A stretch of 64,000 bases of DNA from Pseudomonas fluorescens (GTDB lineage: Bacteria; Pseudomonadota; Gammaproteobacteria; Pseudomonadales; Pseudomonadaceae): NCBI RefSeq assembly GCF_902497785.1, contig NZ_CABVHK010000009.1, positions 186,001 through 250,000 on the forward strand, in the 5' to 3' direction. The notes below the pieces were generated by a model, which saw nothing but the letters and a program-made list of their open reading frames with translations, was not told where the DNA came from and made no database searches. Of this stretch, positions 26,493-37,322 are shown one piece after another (the first letter of the stretch is position 1; each line of letters begins with the position of its first letter). A program made the translations under genes and the position numbers.

Positions 26493-26775
26493 AAGCCTCA
26501 ACTCGGGCCTTCAACTTCTGCCCTGGACGAAAGGTGACCACACGGCGAGCCGTGATCGGGATTTCTTCACCCGTTTTCGGATTGCGGCCAGGCCGCTGGC
26601 GTTTGTCCCGAAGGTCGAAATTGCCGAAACCGGACAATTTGACTTGTTCGTTGTCTTCGAGAGCGTGCCTGATTTCTTCAAAAAACAGTTCGACCAATTC
26701 CTTGGCCTCCCGTTTATTCAGGCCCAGCTCTTCATACAGACGTTCCGCCATTTCAGCTTTCGTCAGAGCCCCCAT
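26473..26775 (-). CDS. ihfA: Integration host factor subunit alpha
   Basis: 100 aa. The HU/IHF fold is complete: [20 protein letters not shown] at the N-terminus, [20 protein letters not shown] and [20 protein letters not shown] covering the DNA-intercalating arm. With IhfB it bends DNA in recombination, replication and sigma-54 transcription. The start lies three bases after the pheT stop; this pheST-ihfA order is conserved in gammaproteobacteria. Confidence 0.98.
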   Translation of the reverse strand: MGALTKAEMAERLYEELGLNKREAKELVELFFEEIRHALEDNEQVKLSGFGNFDLRDKRQRPGRNPKTGEEIPITARRVVTFRPGQKLKARVEAYAGTKS

Positions 26776-26778
26776 ACG

Positions 26779-29160
26779 TCACTTCCTTAACGTGGCGTTC
26801 AACCTTTGTTCGAGCGAGGTGAGGATGTTTTGCGTCGTGGTATTCACCTCATCGTCATTAAGAGTGCGCGATGGATGCTGCCAGGTCAAGCCAACTGCAA
26901 GGCTTTTTCTATGCGGATCAATACCTTTACCCTGATACACGTCAAATAGCCTGAGGTCTGTCAGCCATTCGCCTGCATTTTCACGGATTACGTCCAATAC
27001 GGCACTGGCTGCAACACTGGTATCGGCGATCAGGGCCAGGTCACGCCGCACTTCAGGAAAGCGCGATAACTCCTGGAATTTCGGCATTTTACCCAACGCC
27101 ACTTCGGCCAGAACCAGCTCGAAAACAAAGACCGGACGGTCGAGACCGAGAGTTTTCGACAATTCAGGGTGGATTGCGCCAACGAAGCCTACCAGTCGAC
27201 CTTCACGCTCAATGCGCGCGGTTTGGCCTGGATGCAACGCAGGGTGTTTGCCCGGCACGAAAGTGAACGAGTCCAGTGCACCGGCAAAGCCCAGCACCGC
27301 TTCCACATCGGCTTTGACGTCGAAGAAATCCACGACATCGCGACCTTGCGCCCAGCCTTCCGGCAAGCGGCTGCCGCAAACAACACCGGCCAGCATCGGC
27401 TCTTGCTTCAGGCCTTCCAGTTGACCGACGAAACGCAGGCCACTTTCGAACAGACGAACACGATCCTGCTGACGGTTCAGGTTGTGCTGAAGCGACTTGA
27501 CCAGACCTGGCCACAGCGACGAGCGCATGGCGGCCATGTCGTTCGAGATCGGGTTGGCCAGGAGCAGTGGCTCTACACCCGGATTAAACAACTCGAATTG
27601 TTTCGGATCGATGAAGCTGTAGGTAATCGCTTCCTGATAGCCACGAGCTACCAGCAGGCGACGCAACTCGGGCAGATCGCTGCGCGCTTCAGCCTTGGCT
27701 TGCGGCGCCAGGCGGGCTTGCGGATAACGAACCGGCAGACGGTTGTAGCCATACAGACGAGCCAGCTCTTCGATCAGGTCAACTTCGAGACTGATGTCGA
27801 AGCGATGGCTTGGCACTTCAACGCGCCACTGCCCTGCCCCATCGGCAGCAATCTTCAGACCCAGGCCGCTGAGCAGACGCTCGACTTCGGCCGAATCCAT
27901 CTCCATGCCCAGCATCTGCGTGATGCGTTGCGCGCGCAGAGTAACCGGCGCAATCGAAGGCAGGTGCTGTTCGCTGACGGTTTCGATGATCGGGCCAGCT
28001 TCGCCGCCAGTGATTTCCAGCAGCAGGCCAGTGGCGCGCTCCATGGCTTCACGGGCCAGCTGCCAATCCACGCCACGCTCGTAGCGGTGCGAGGCGTCGG
28101 TGTGCAGGCCGTAGGAACGGGCCTTGCCAGCAACGGCAATCTGATCGAAGAACGCGCTTTCCAGAAAAATGTCGCGAGTGGTCGCGGTGTTGACGCCGCT
28201 GTGCTCGCCGCCCATGACGCCGGCAATTGCCAGAGCGCGGGTATGGTCGGCAATCACCAGCGTATCGCTACGCAGGCTGACTTCCTGGCCGTCGAGCAGT
28301 ACCAGCTTCTCGCCTTCTTCGGCCATGCGCACACGGATGCCGCCATTGATTTCGGCGAGATCGAACGCATGCAGCGGCTGACCCAGTTCCAGCATCACGT
28401 AGTTGGTGATGTCGACGGCAGCGTCGATGCTGCGCACATCAGCACGACGCAGACGCTCGACCATCCACAACGGAGTCGCTTTGGACAGGTCAACGTTACG
28501 GATCACACGACCCAGATAACGCGGGCAAGCGGCAGGCGCCAGCACCTCAACCGAGCGCACTTCATCGTGCACGGCTTGTACCGCAGGCACCACCGGGCGG
28601 GTTACCTCAGCGGCATACAGCGCGCCGACTTCACGGGCCAGACCGGCCAGGGACAGGCAGTCGCCGCGGTTCGGGGTCAGGTCGACCTCAATGCTGGCAT
28701 CGTCCAGGCCCAGGTATTCACGAATGTCCTGACCCACCGGCGCATCGGCCGGCAACTCCATGAGGCCGTCGTTGCCTTCGCCCACTTGCAGCTCGGCTTG
28801 CGAGCACAGCATGCCGTTGGACTCGACGCCACGCAGCTTGGCTTTCTTGATTTTGAAGTCGCCCGGCAATTCGGCACCGATCATGGCGAACGGGATCTTC
28901 AGGCCCGGGCGCACGTTTGGCGCACCGCACACGACCTGGAAAGTCTCCGAGCCATTGCTGACTTGGCACACGCGGAGTTTGTCGGCATCCGGATGCTGCT
29001 GGGTGCTCAGCACCTCGCCAACGATCACACCGGTGAATTCGCCGGCGGCCAGCGTAACGCTATCGACCTCAAGACCAGCCATCGACAGACGAGCAACCAG
29101 CTCGTCTCGACTTACCTGCGGGCTAACCCAGCCACGCAGCCATTGTTCACTGAATTTCAT
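26779..29160 (-). CDS. pheT: Phenylalanine--tRNA ligase beta subunit
   Basis: 793 aa, normal length. Domains in order: tRNA-binding OB fold (about 40-150, VGEVLSTQQHPDADKLRVCQ), B3/B4 editing domain (about 210-390), B5 domain (about 400-470), catalytic-like core (480-680) and the C-terminal anticodon-binding FDX-ACB domain (about 700-793, FPEVRRDLALIADTSVAASA). It forms the alpha2-beta2 synthetase with PheS and edits mischarged Tyr-tRNA. It follows pheS after 26 bases. A 673-codon antisense frame here is a GC artefact. Confidence 0.98.
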   Translation of the reverse strand: MKFSEQWLRGWVSPQVSRDELVARLSMAGLEVDSVTLAAGEFTGVIVGEVLSTQQHPDADKLRVCQVSNGSETFQVVCGAPNVRPGLKIPFAMIGAELPGDFKIKKAKLRGVESNGMLCSQAELQVGEGNDGLMELPADAPVGQDIREYLGLDDASIEVDLTPNRGDCLSLAGLAREVGALYAAEVTRPVVPAVQAVHDEVRSVEVLAPAACPRYLGRVIRNVDLSKATPLWMVERLRRADVRSIDAAVDITNYVMLELGQPLHAFDLAEINGGIRVRMAEEGEKLVLLDGQEVSLRSDTLVIADHTRALAIAGVMGGEHSGVNTATTRDIFLESAFFDQIAVAGKARSYGLHTDASHRYERGVDWQLAREAMERATGLLLEITGGEAGPIIETVSEQHLPSIAPVTLRAQRITQMLGMEMDSAEVERLLSGLGLKIAADGAGQWRVEVPSHRFDISLEVDLIEELARLYGYNRLPVRYPQARLAPQAKAEARSDLPELRRLLVARGYQEAITYSFIDPKQFELFNPGVEPLLLANPISNDMAAMRSSLWPGLVKSLQHNLNRQQDRVRLFESGLRFVGQLEGLKQEPMLAGVVCGSRLPEGWAQGRDVVDFFDVKADVEAVLGFAGALDSFTFVPGKHPALHPGQTARIEREGRLVGFVGAIHPELSKTLGLDRPVFVFELVLAEVALGKMPKFQELSRFPEVRRDLALIADTSVAASAVLDVIRENAGEWLTDLRLFDVYQGKGIDPHRKSLAVGLTWQHPSRTLNDDEVNTTTQNILTSLEQRLNATLRK

Positions 29161-29186
29161 CCTGCTCTCCTAAGAATTCGTTACGA

Positions 29187-30257
<1,071 letters not shown>

Positions 30258-30312
30258 ATGACGTTTAACACCTGGCCCCACAGAGGTGAGGCCGGGTGAC
30301 TGTCGGGGGTAC

Positions 30313-30669
30313 TTAAGCCAAGGTGGCTTTAGCTTTCTCGACAATCGCAGCAAACGCCGCTTTTTCGTTCACTGCCAGATCAGCCAGAACCTTACGGTCG
30401 ATCTCGATGGACGCTTTTTTCAGGCCGGCAATGAAACGGCTGTAGGACAGACCGTTGATACGTGCACCAGCGTTGATACGAGCGATCCACAGAGCGCGGA
30501 ACTGACGTTTTTTCTGACGACGGTCACGGTAGGCGTATTGGCCTGCCTTGATTACCGCTTGCTTGGCAACACGGAATACGCGCGAGCGAGCGCCGTAGTA
30601 GCCTTTAGCAAGTTTCAGAATTTTTTTGTGACGTTTACGGGCAATGACGCCACGCTTTACACGAGCCAT
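30313..30669 (-). CDS. rplT: 50S ribosomal protein L20
   Basis: 118 aa, full length, starting [20 protein letters not shown] with the [20 protein letters not shown] segment. It binds 23S rRNA early in large-subunit assembly and in many bacteria represses its own operon. It follows rpmI in the infC-rpmI-rplT group. Confidence 0.99.
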   Translation of the reverse strand: MARVKRGVIARKRHKKILKLAKGYYGARSRVFRVAKQAVIKAGQYAYRDRRQKKRQFRALWIARINAGARINGLSYSRFIAGLKKASIEIDRKVLADLAVNEKAAFAAIVEKAKATLA

Positions 30670-30697
30670 GAGTTACTTCCTCTATTCTTGACTAAAA

Positions 30698-30892
30698 TTA
30701 ACGAAGGCGCAGCATGCGCTCGACTTTTGCCACGTCAGACGGATGCAGCAAGCTGCTACCGCGCAGTTGACGCTTACGCTTGGTCGACATTTTAGTCAGG
30801 ATGTGGCTCTTGAAAGCGTGCTTGTGCTTGATACCGTTAGCAGTTTTCAGAAACCGCTTAGCAGCACCACTTTTCGTTTTCATTTTTGGCAT
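30698..30892 (-). CDS. rpmI: 50S ribosomal protein L35
   Basis: 64 aa, full length: [20 protein letters not shown], then [20 protein letters not shown], a very basic protein of the large subunit. It lies between infC and rplT in the conserved order. Confidence 0.99.
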   Translation of the reverse strand: MPKMKTKSGAAKRFLKTANGIKHKHAFKSHILTKMSTKRKRQLRGSSLLHPSDVAKVERMLRLR

Positions 30893-30952
30893 GTTCGGAT
30901 ACTCCGCATTCAGTTGATAAACATAATCAGAAGGCCTGCCGTGCCCTGATGA

Positions 30953-31504
30953 TTACTTCTTCTTTTTCGGGGCGATGACCATGATCAGCTGGCGTCCTTC
31001 CATCTTAGGATGCTGTTCGACCGAACCGTACTCGAGCAAGTCACCTTCAACTCGCTTGAGGAGTTCCATCCCCAGCTCCTGGTGGGCCATCTCACGGCCG
31101 CGGAATCGCAAGGATACCTTGGCCCTGTCCCCATCACTCAGGAAACGTACCAGGTTGCGCAGTTTTACCTGGTAATCCCCTTCCTCCGTCCCTGGACGAA
31201 ACTTGATTTCTTTAACTTGAATCTGCTTCTGGTTTTTCTTGGCCGCGGCAACCTGCTTCTTCTTCTCGAAGATCGATTTGCCGTAGTCCATCAGTTTGCA
31301 AACAGGGGGTACTGCATCGGCGGAAATTTCCACCAGATCCAGTTTGGCCTCTTCAGCCTTAAGAAGCGCGTCTTCAATTGACACAATCCCAAGCTGTTCA
31401 CCTTCAGCCCCAATTAACCGAACCTCGCGTGCCGAGATATTCTCGTTGATCGGGGCTTTCGGTGCAGCTCGTTTATCTTGTCTCATTTCACGCTTAATAG
31501 TAAT
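30953..31504 (-). CDS. infC: Translation initiation factor IF-3
   Basis: 183 aa when started at the ATT at 31504-31502, reading [10 protein letters not shown]; the ATG at 31486 would lose six residues that are conserved in Pseudomonas IF-3. ATT/ATA starts are the rule for infC and allow IF-3 to repress its own translation. The N-domain ([20 protein letters not shown]) and C-domain ([20 protein letters not shown]) are complete. The ATT shares a base with the thrS stop (TAATT), so the two are coupled. Confidence 0.96.
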   Translation of the reverse strand: MTIKREMRQDKRAAPKAPINENISAREVRLIGAEGEQLGIVSIEDALLKAEEAKLDLVEISADAVPPVCKLMDYGKSIFEKKKQVAAAKKNQKQIQVKEIKFRPGTEEGDYQVKLRNLVRFLSDGDRAKVSLRFRGREMAHQELGMELLKRVEGDLLEYGSVEQHPKMEGRQLIMVIAPKKKK

Positions 31505-33426
31505 TACTCCGAATCTGGGCGACCACGCCGGGAAACCGCTTGCGCGAGAAACTCAGCGAACTGGGCGACGGGCATCGAGCCCAGGTCAGCACCTTCACGA
31601 GTACGCACAGCGACAGTCTGCATCTCGACTTCCCGATCTCCGATAACCAAGAGATAAGGAACCTTGAGCAAAGTATGCTCGCGGATTTTAAAGCCGATCT
31701 TTTCATTTCTCAAGTCAGACTTGGCACGAAATCCGCTTTCGTTGAGAGTTTTTTCAACCTCGGCAGCGAAATCGGCCTGTTTGTCTGTGATGTTCATGAT
31801 CACTGCCTGGGTCGGAGCCAGCCACGCAGGGAATGCCCCTTCGTAGTGCTCGATCAGGATTCCGACGAAACGTTCGAAGGATCCGAGGATCGCCCGGTGC
31901 AACATTACCGGGTGCTTGCGACTGTTATCTTCGGAGACGTATTCGGCTCCCAGACGGACAGGCAGGTTAAAATCGAGCTGCAGGGTACCACACTGCCAGA
32001 CGCGACCAAGGCAATCTTTCAGCGAGAACTCGATCTTCGGACCGTAAAAGGCACCCTCGCCCGGCTGCAAATCATACGGCAGGCCAGCGCTGTCAAGGGC
32101 TGCAGCCAATGCTGCTTCGGCGCGATCCCACAGCTCGTCGGAACCGACGCGTTTTTCCGGACGAGTGGACAGCTTCATCTCGACGTCTTTGAAGCCGAAG
32201 TCGGCGTAGACGTCCATGGTCAGCTTGATGAACGCAGCGGATTCCGCCTGCATCTGCTCTTCGGTGCAGAAGATGTGGGCGTCGTCCTGAGTGAAAGCAC
32301 GCACACGCATGATGCCGTGCAACGCACCCGATGGCTCGTTGCGGTGGCAGGCACCGAATTCGGCCAGGCGCATCGGCAACTCGCGGTAGCTCTTCAGGCC
32401 TTGGTTGAACACTTGCACGTGGCAAGGGCAGTTCATCGGCTTGATGGCGTAATCGCGGTTTTCCGACTGGGTGGTGAACATGTTGTCGGCGTAGTTGGCC
32501 CAGTGCCCGGATTTCTCCCACAGGCTGCGGTCAACGACTTGTGGAGTTTTGATCTCCAGGTAACCGTTGTCGCGCTGAACCTTGCGCATGTACTGCTCGA
32601 GCACCTGGTACAGCGTCCAGCCGTTCGGGTGCCAGAACACCATGCCTGGCGATTCTTCCTGGGTGTGGAACAGGCCCAGACGCTTGCCGATCTTGCGGTG
32701 ATCGCGCTTTTCAGCTTCTTCGATGCGCTGGATGTAAGCCGCCAGCTGCTTCTTGTCGGCCCATGCGGTGCCATAAACGCGCTGCAATTGCTCGTTCTTG
32801 GCATCGCCACGCCAGTAGGCGCCGGACAACTTGGTCAGCTTGAAGGATTTCAGGAAACGGGTGTTCGGCACGTGCGGGCCGCGGCACATGTCGACGTATT
32901 CTTCGTGATAGTACAGGCCCATGGCCTGCTCGTTCGGCATGTCCTCGACCAGGCGCAGCTTGTAGTCTTCACCGCGGGCCTTGAACACTTCGATCACTTC
33001 GGCGCGCGGAGTGACTTTCTTGATCACGTCGTAATCTTTTTCGATCAGCTGCTGCATGCGCTGTTCGATGGCGGCCAGGTCGTCCGGAGTAAAAGGACGC
33101 TCGAAGGCGATGTCGTAATAGAAGCCTTCGTCGATGACCGGCCCGATGACCATTTTAGCGGTCGGGTACAACTGTTTGACTGCGTGGCCGACCAGGTGGG
33201 CGCAAGAGTGGCGAATGATCTCCAGCCCCTCTTCATCCTTTGGCGTAATGATTTGCAGCGTGGAATCGCTGTCGATGACGTCGCTGGCGTCAACCAGCTT
33301 GCCATTGACCTTGCCGGCCACGGTGGCCTTGGCCAGACCGGCACCAATGGATGCGGCGACCTCGGCTACGGAAACCGGGTGATCGAATGTACGTTGACTG
33401 CCGTCGGGAAGAGTAATAGTTGGCAT
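31504..33426 (-). CDS. thrS: Threonine--tRNA ligase
   Basis: 640 aa from the ATG at 33426, preceded by GGAGG; the upstream frame adds eleven odd residues. Domains: TGS (1-60, [20 protein letters not shown]), N2 editing domain with [14 protein letters not shown] (about residue 70), class II core with motif 2 ([20 protein letters not shown]), zinc ligands including the C of NCPCHV, and the C-terminal anticodon domain. It heads the operon thrS-infC-rpmI-rplT-pheS-pheT-ihfA-merR. Confidence 0.98.
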   Translation of the reverse strand: MPTITLPDGSQRTFDHPVSVAEVAASIGAGLAKATVAGKVNGKLVDASDVIDSDSTLQIITPKDEEGLEIIRHSCAHLVGHAVKQLYPTAKMVIGPVIDEGFYYDIAFERPFTPDDLAAIEQRMQQLIEKDYDVIKKVTPRAEVIEVFKARGEDYKLRLVEDMPNEQAMGLYYHEEYVDMCRGPHVPNTRFLKSFKLTKLSGAYWRGDAKNEQLQRVYGTAWADKKQLAAYIQRIEEAEKRDHRKIGKRLGLFHTQEESPGMVFWHPNGWTLYQVLEQYMRKVQRDNGYLEIKTPQVVDRSLWEKSGHWANYADNMFTTQSENRDYAIKPMNCPCHVQVFNQGLKSYRELPMRLAEFGACHRNEPSGALHGIMRVRAFTQDDAHIFCTEEQMQAESAAFIKLTMDVYADFGFKDVEMKLSTRPEKRVGSDELWDRAEAALAAALDSAGLPYDLQPGEGAFYGPKIEFSLKDCLGRVWQCGTLQLDFNLPVRLGAEYVSEDNSRKHPVMLHRAILGSFERFVGILIEHYEGAFPAWLAPTQAVIMNITDKQADFAAEVEKTLNESGFRAKSDLRNEKIGFKIREHTLLKVPYLLVIGDREVEMQTVAVRTREGADLGSMPVAQFAEFLAQAVSRRGRPDSE

Positions 33427-33797
33427 GGCGCCTCCTCTCCTAGTGGTGACCCCTACCAAAGGTCACGTGGGTTGGGATGAGCCAGTACAAGATCCGGTCC
33501 AGGCCATTCAATAACGAACGCCTGCCTTACAGCGGCAGGAGCCTTGCGGCCAACCGGAAAACCGAACCAGAGTGACTGGGATTCAAATCAGGGTTATTCG
33601 AGCATCTGCCGCGCCCGGACTGAAGGACCGTGGAGCTTGCAAATACCCGAGCGGGGCATGCTAGCACAGATGAACGGTCGACGCGGGCCAAGGTTTTCCG
33701 CTGGGGCAGAACGGCGATTTTTATGACAGAGTGCTGAACTAGAACACCGTTTCACCCCTCAGATAAAAAGACATTGACCCACAAGGAGCATCTCAGC
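33427..33797. other. thrS leader and intergenic region
   Basis: 370 bases between divergent thrS and a small secreted-protein gene. They contain the thrS promoter and an untranslated leader. One small stem (CCTGCC and GGCAGG near 33,522-33,540) is visible. ThrS binds its own leader in E. coli, but I cannot identify a tRNA-like operator here. Confidence 0.5.
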
Positions 33798-34100
33798 ATG
33801 CGTCTGAATCGTTTATTCGCAATCGTCGCCCCCATCGTCCTGCTGCTGCCATTGGCGGCCCATGCCGACTGGCCGAAAGGTGAACGCGAAAAGTACATGG
33901 CTCAGTGCACCCAGGCAGCTACTCCGCAAATTGGCGCTGCGGCGGCAAAAGCTCACTGCGCTTGCGGCGCCGATGCGATCAAGTCATACCCGGCCGCCGA
34001 CATTCAGTCATTGATGGACAACACCGCCAGCGATGCGATGAAGCAAAAAGCACTGACCCAGATTTCAGCGTGCAAGGCCGATAACAAGGCGAAAAAATAA
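33798..34100 (+). CDS. Small secreted protein, unknown function
   Basis: 100 aa from the ATG at 33798, with AAGGAG nine bases upstream; the TTG at 33774 would place the ribosome-binding site inside the gene. The signal peptide ends around AAHA (residue 24). The mature 76 residues have three cysteines in a C-x(21)-C-x-C pattern and an alanine-rich helical make-up, typical of small periplasmic proteins in Pseudomonas. No family name known to me. Confidence 0.75.
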   Translation: MRLNRLFAIVAPIVLLLPLAAHADWPKGEREKYMAQCTQAATPQIGAAAAKAHCACGADAIKSYPAADIQSLMDNTASDAMKQKALTQISACKADNKAKK

Positions 34101-34209
34101 GCCCGAAAGGAGACTTTGAAGGCCCCTAAAGCCGGTGAAAAGCCCTCGAAAAGCGCTTTTTCGTACAAATTATGCAGGTTTTACAGGTTTTTTTATCGTC
34201 TTTACTTTC

Positions 34210-34242
34210 AGCTGAAAGCCTTGTAAACCGGGGCTTTCAGCT
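34210..34242. repeat. Inverted repeat in cold-shock gene upstream region
   Basis: AGCTGAAAGCC (34210-34220) and GGCTTTCAGCT (34232-34242) form an 11-bp perfect stem with an 11-base loop, 150 bases upstream of the cold-shock start. There is no T-run on either side. It may end the upstream transcript or structure the long 5' leader of the cold-shock mRNA. Confidence 0.45.
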
Positions 34243-34391
34243 ACATCAAGCAACAAAGAAAGCGCGTCTGTAGGGCAAACAGCACGTCCGGGGGGCTCCC
34301 AAAGCGAACATTTCGACTATGATACCCCGGTGTGCCCAGTTGGCCTGAGCAGCACAGTACTGAAAAAATATATGTTTCTTGGAGATACACC

Positions 34392-34604
34392 ATGTCTAAT
34401 CGCCAAACCGGCACCGTTAAGTGGTTCAACGATGAAAAAGGCTTCGGCTTCATCACTCCTCAAGGTGGCGGTGACGACCTGTTCGTACACTTCAAAGCTA
34501 TCGAAAGCGACGGTTTCAAAAGCCTGAAAGAAGGCCAGACCGTTTCCTTCGTGGCTGAGAAAGGCCAAAAGGGTATGCAAGCTGCACAAGTCCGCGCTGA
34601 GTAA
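34392..34604 (+). CDS. CspA-family cold-shock protein
   Basis: 70 aa from the ATG at 34392 (GGAGATACACC upstream). The OB fold carries both RNA-binding motifs, GFGFITPQ and DLFVHFKAI, after [11 protein letters not shown]. It melts RNA structure and binds single-stranded nucleic acid. The region upstream is nearly 300 bases without a gene, in keeping with the long structured leaders of cold-shock mRNAs. Confidence 0.96.
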   Translation: MSNRQTGTVKWFNDEKGFGFITPQGGGDDLFVHFKAIESDGFKSLKEGQTVSFVAEKGQKGMQAAQVRAE

Positions 34605-34618
34605 TTTTCAGCCGCACT

Positions 34619-34650
34619 AAAAAAACCCCGTCCATGTGACGGGGTTTTTT
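34619..34650. terminator. Bidirectional terminator after cold-shock gene
   Basis: CCCCGTC (34626-34632) pairs with GACGGGG (34638-34644), flanked by an A-run on the left and a T-run on the right, so it can stop the plus-strand cold-shock transcript and the convergent minus-strand gene. Confidence 0.9.
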
Positions 34651-34676
34651 ATGGGTGAAGCAAAAGCCCGACGCGA

Positions 34677-34997
34677 TCAGCCGCAGTTGATGCGCGTGAT
34701 CACCAGGTTGTTGTCGGTATTCAGGTTCAGCCGATCGGAGCGGTACTCCAGGGTCACCATATCGTTTGGCTTGAGGATACGGGCATTCTGCGCGCCTGCG
34801 CGAATGCGCGCCTGTTCCAGCAGTTCAGGTGAAGCCTTTTTGCCAATGGTGAATTCGGCTGCCTTTGCTTCGCAACGGCTGTGACCCGTATCAGTCGTCG
34901 TGACAGGGTCTGTTGCCGACTCGGTAGATGGCGTGCTGCAACCCGCCAGCAGGCCAGCGGCCAACAAAGTACCCAATGACGCGAGCTTCCAAGGCAT
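34677..34997 (-). CDS. I78-family peptidase-inhibitor-like lipoprotein
   Basis: 106 aa from the ATG at 34997 (AGGAGG upstream). The signal peptide ends with LLAGC, a lipobox, so the protein is lipid-anchored. The C-terminal domain shows ARIRAGAQNARILKPNDMVT, then LEYRSDRLNLNTDNNLVITR and a final I-N-C-G, the pattern of inhibitor family I78. It may protect the envelope from serine proteases; no target is known. Confidence 0.8.
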   Translation of the reverse strand: MPWKLASLGTLLAAGLLAGCSTPSTESATDPVTTTDTGHSRCEAKAAEFTIGKKASPELLEQARIRAGAQNARILKPNDMVTLEYRSDRLNLNTDNNLVITRINCG

Positions 34998-35162
34998 GAA
35001 GCCTCCTTCTTTCAATAGATGAGCTGAGATCGTGCGACCGCCAATCTGGCGTTTGGTTTCACTGACAGTGCCAGCATCCTGCCCCCGATCCGGACAAGTG
35101 GCGAGTTTGCCTGAGCGTCCCTTGTCGTCCATCCCTCAATCGTGACTGAATATGAACAGCCT

Positions 35163-35468
35163 TCAATAGACGTCGATGTAGTCGAACGGCGGATTCGGCC
35201 AGTTCTGCTTCAACGCATTGAAAATCTGCGTAACCCAGACCTCATCGCTGGCCTTGATTCGCCCGACATAACCAGACCCTTTGGCCCACGTCTCCAGTCG
35301 AAACAACAGTCCGCCAATATCAGTGCCGCCCACGACGCCCGATGAAATATAGGCGATGCCGGCTTTCGTCACCCGCAATTGAGTATGTTCATCATCGCTG
35401 GCGGACGCGAGCAGCAGGCGCACCGACTCCAGGGTCAAGCCGTCAGGAGTGTTCAAATCGATCTGCAC
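35163..35468 (-). CDS. Hypothetical protein
   Basis: 101 aa, starting at a GTG (35468) with AAGGA eight bases upstream. The sequence starts VQIDLNTPDGLTLESVRLLL and has a plausible alpha/beta mix with a glycine-rich centre (SSGVVGGTDIGGLLFRLETW). No signal peptide. Not recognised. Confidence 0.6.
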   Translation of the reverse strand: MQIDLNTPDGLTLESVRLLLASASDDEHTQLRVTKAGIAYISSGVVGGTDIGGLLFRLETWAKGSGYVGRIKASDEVWVTQIFNALKQNWPNPPFDYIDVY

Positions 35469-35600
35469 AGCGCGGTCCTTGAAGATTCATCAAAGGCCAA
35501 GTGTCGCATAGCCCTCCTCTCATGCCTAAGTCGGAGTGCCAAACGCAGCGCAAAATGGTTAACTCAACAACCAGACTTTCCCGAATTCACGAGCGCCATC

Positions 35601-35813
35601 ATGACCACCGTAAGCATCGACGCCGACATCAAAGCCAAATGGCCGCAAGGTCATAGCTCCTATAGCCCGGGCAGCCCGGAAGAGTTGGCGATCATTGGTA
35701 TCGATCTTTTGGTCAAGGAACTGGGGACTGAAGCGGCACAATCCTTTATCGCCCAGGTGTTCGAGAAGTACCCGACCGACTACAAAGGTGCGCACTACAA
35801 CGAAAGGGAGTGA
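35601..35813 (+). CDS. Small hypothetical protein
   Basis: 70 aa from the ATG at 35601. Sequence: an acidic N-terminus (MTTVSIDADIKAKWPQGHSS), then a helix (EELAIIGIDLLVKELGTEAA) and a basic tail. It ends at a strong bidirectional terminator. Codon use fits the surrounding core. Not recognised. Confidence 0.6.
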   Translation: MTTVSIDADIKAKWPQGHSSYSPGSPEELAIIGIDLLVKELGTEAAQSFIAQVFEKYPTDYKGAHYNERE

Positions 35814-35840
35814 AACCCGCAGGCTCGCACCTGCGGGTTT
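35813..35840. terminator. Bidirectional terminator
   Basis: AAACCCGCAGG (35813-35823) and CCTGCGGGTTT (35830-35840) form an 11-bp perfect stem between two convergent genes, with A and T runs on the flanks. Confidence 0.85.
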
Positions 35841-35845
35841 GAAGT

Positions 35846-36874
35846 TTATTTCAGACGAGCCAGGCGCTCGGTCAGCAGGTCGAAGAAACCTTGGGCGTCG
35901 CCGCTTTCCACCCAGAAAGCATTTTTCGGCGCTTTTAGTCCGTCATACCAGTCGACGATGGTTTGACCGAAGGTCGGGCCTTCGCGACTGTCAACGACCA
36001 CGTTGACCGACCGACCGGTGAAAAGCTCCGGTTTGAGCAGGTAGGCAATTACCGTAGCGTCATGCACCGGGCCACCCGCAAGACCATAGTGCTCCATGTC
36101 ACCCTTGACGTATTCGTTAAGAATATCGCCCACCAGTTTGCTGGCGTTGTTGTTCAACGCCGCGATCTGCTTCAGGCGTGCTTCGCTGGTCAAGACCTTG
36201 TGCGTGACGTCCAGCGGCAGATACGTCAGCTTGACCCCACTTTTAAGCACCACTTCAGCAGCCTGCGGGTCGGCAAACAGGTTGAATTCAGCCACCGGAG
36301 TGATGTTGCCTCCGTTGAAGTGCGCGCCGCCCATGATCACCACTTCCTTGATGCCCTGAACGATTTCAGGCTCCTGGATCAACGCCAGCGCCAGGTTGGT
36401 TTGTGGACCGAGCATGGCGATGGTGATGCTGTGGGGTTTGGCAGTTTTCAACGTGTCGATCAGGTAGTTGACCGCGCCACCTTCCGCCAGACCTTTCTTC
36501 GGCTCATGCACGGTGACGCCCGACAGGCCTTCCTTGCCGTGAATGTTCTCGGCATAAATCGGTGTGCGCATCAGCGGTTTCGGCGCACCGGCGTAAACCG
36601 GCACCTCTTCGCGCCCTGCCCACTCGCGCGCCAGTCGCGCATTTCGCGACGTCTTGTCCAGGCGCACATTGCCGGCGACGGTGGTCAATGCGCGAATGTT
36701 CAGTTCCTCCGGTGAGGCCAGGGCAAACAGCAAGGCCACCACGTCGTCGGCACCCGGGTCGGTGTCGATGATCAAGTCGATCTTTTCCGCCGCCTGGGCG
36801 CTTGTTGCGGTAATCAGGGACAAAAGCAGCAGACTCCGGAGCAGATGGTGCAGTTTCTGAGCATAGCGGTGCAT
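35846..36874 (-). CDS. Secreted inosine-uridine-preferring nucleoside hydrolase
   Basis: 342 aa. A signal peptide (to about residue 28, ATSAQA) precedes the nucleoside-hydrolase core. The calcium-binding DTDPGADDV lies at about residues 37-45; further motifs are VVIMGGAHFNGGNITPVAEF and HDATVIAYLLKP. The enzyme releases ribose and base from nucleosides. It follows rbsD and probably belongs to the ribose operon, making free ribose in the periplasm for RbsB (inference). Periplasmic export separates it from cytoplasmic RihA/B-type enzymes. Confidence 0.9.
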   Translation of the reverse strand: MHRYAQKLHHLLRSLLLLSLITATSAQAAEKIDLIIDTDPGADDVVALLFALASPEELNIRALTTVAGNVRLDKTSRNARLAREWAGREEVPVYAGAPKPLMRTPIYAENIHGKEGLSGVTVHEPKKGLAEGGAVNYLIDTLKTAKPHSITIAMLGPQTNLALALIQEPEIVQGIKEVVIMGGAHFNGGNITPVAEFNLFADPQAAEVVLKSGVKLTYLPLDVTHKVLTSEARLKQIAALNNNASKLVGDILNEYVKGDMEHYGLAGGPVHDATVIAYLLKPELFTGRSVNVVVDSREGPTFGQTIVDWYDGLKAPKNAFWVESGDAQGFFDLLTERLARLK

Positions 36875-36917
36875 AGCGCACTCCTTGTGCGTGGGAAATC
36901 AGAAAAACAATGGCAAG

Positions 36918-37322
36918 TTAGAACGTTACTCCCGCCACCAGCACGATGTTGCAGTACGGCTGACATTCGCCTGTACGAACAATCGCCCGCGCTTGACGGC
37001 TCAGGACTTTAAACTGGTCATGACTGAGCAGCTCACGCAGACCCAGCGCGCCTGCGGTATTCAGCTCATCCAGAGTAGCCAGCGCCGACGGTTGCTTGTC
37101 CAGGATCTCCTGGGCCAACACGTGGCTTTCGACCTGCATTTCGCTGAGCACAACCTTCAGGGTGCTGATGAAATCCGGAATGCCGTGAGTCAGGGCCAGA
37201 TCGATCAATTCGACCCCCGGCGGTACCGGTAGACCGGCATCGCCAATTACGACCCTGTCGCCATGCCCGAGAGAAGCGATCAGTCGCGATAATGCGACGT
37301 TGAGCAAAGGTGTTTTCTTCAT
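36918..37322 (-). CDS. rbsD: D-ribose pyranase
   Basis: 134 aa. It starts [20 protein letters not shown], with the catalytic histidine of the GHGD motif at about residue 20, and has [20 protein letters not shown]. It speeds the conversion of beta-pyranose to beta-furanose ribose before phosphorylation. The start overlaps the rbsK stop by four bases. Confidence 0.95.
   Translation of the reverse strand: MKKTPLLNVALSRLIASLGHGDRVVIGDAGLPVPPGVELIDLALTHGIPDFISTLKVVLSEMQVESHVLAQEILDKQPSALATLDELNTAGALGLRELLSHDQFKVLSRQARAIVRTGECQPYCNIVLVAGVTF

Noticed and set aside
31540..33480. 646-codon plus-strand open frame
   Set aside because: Antisense shadow of thrS.
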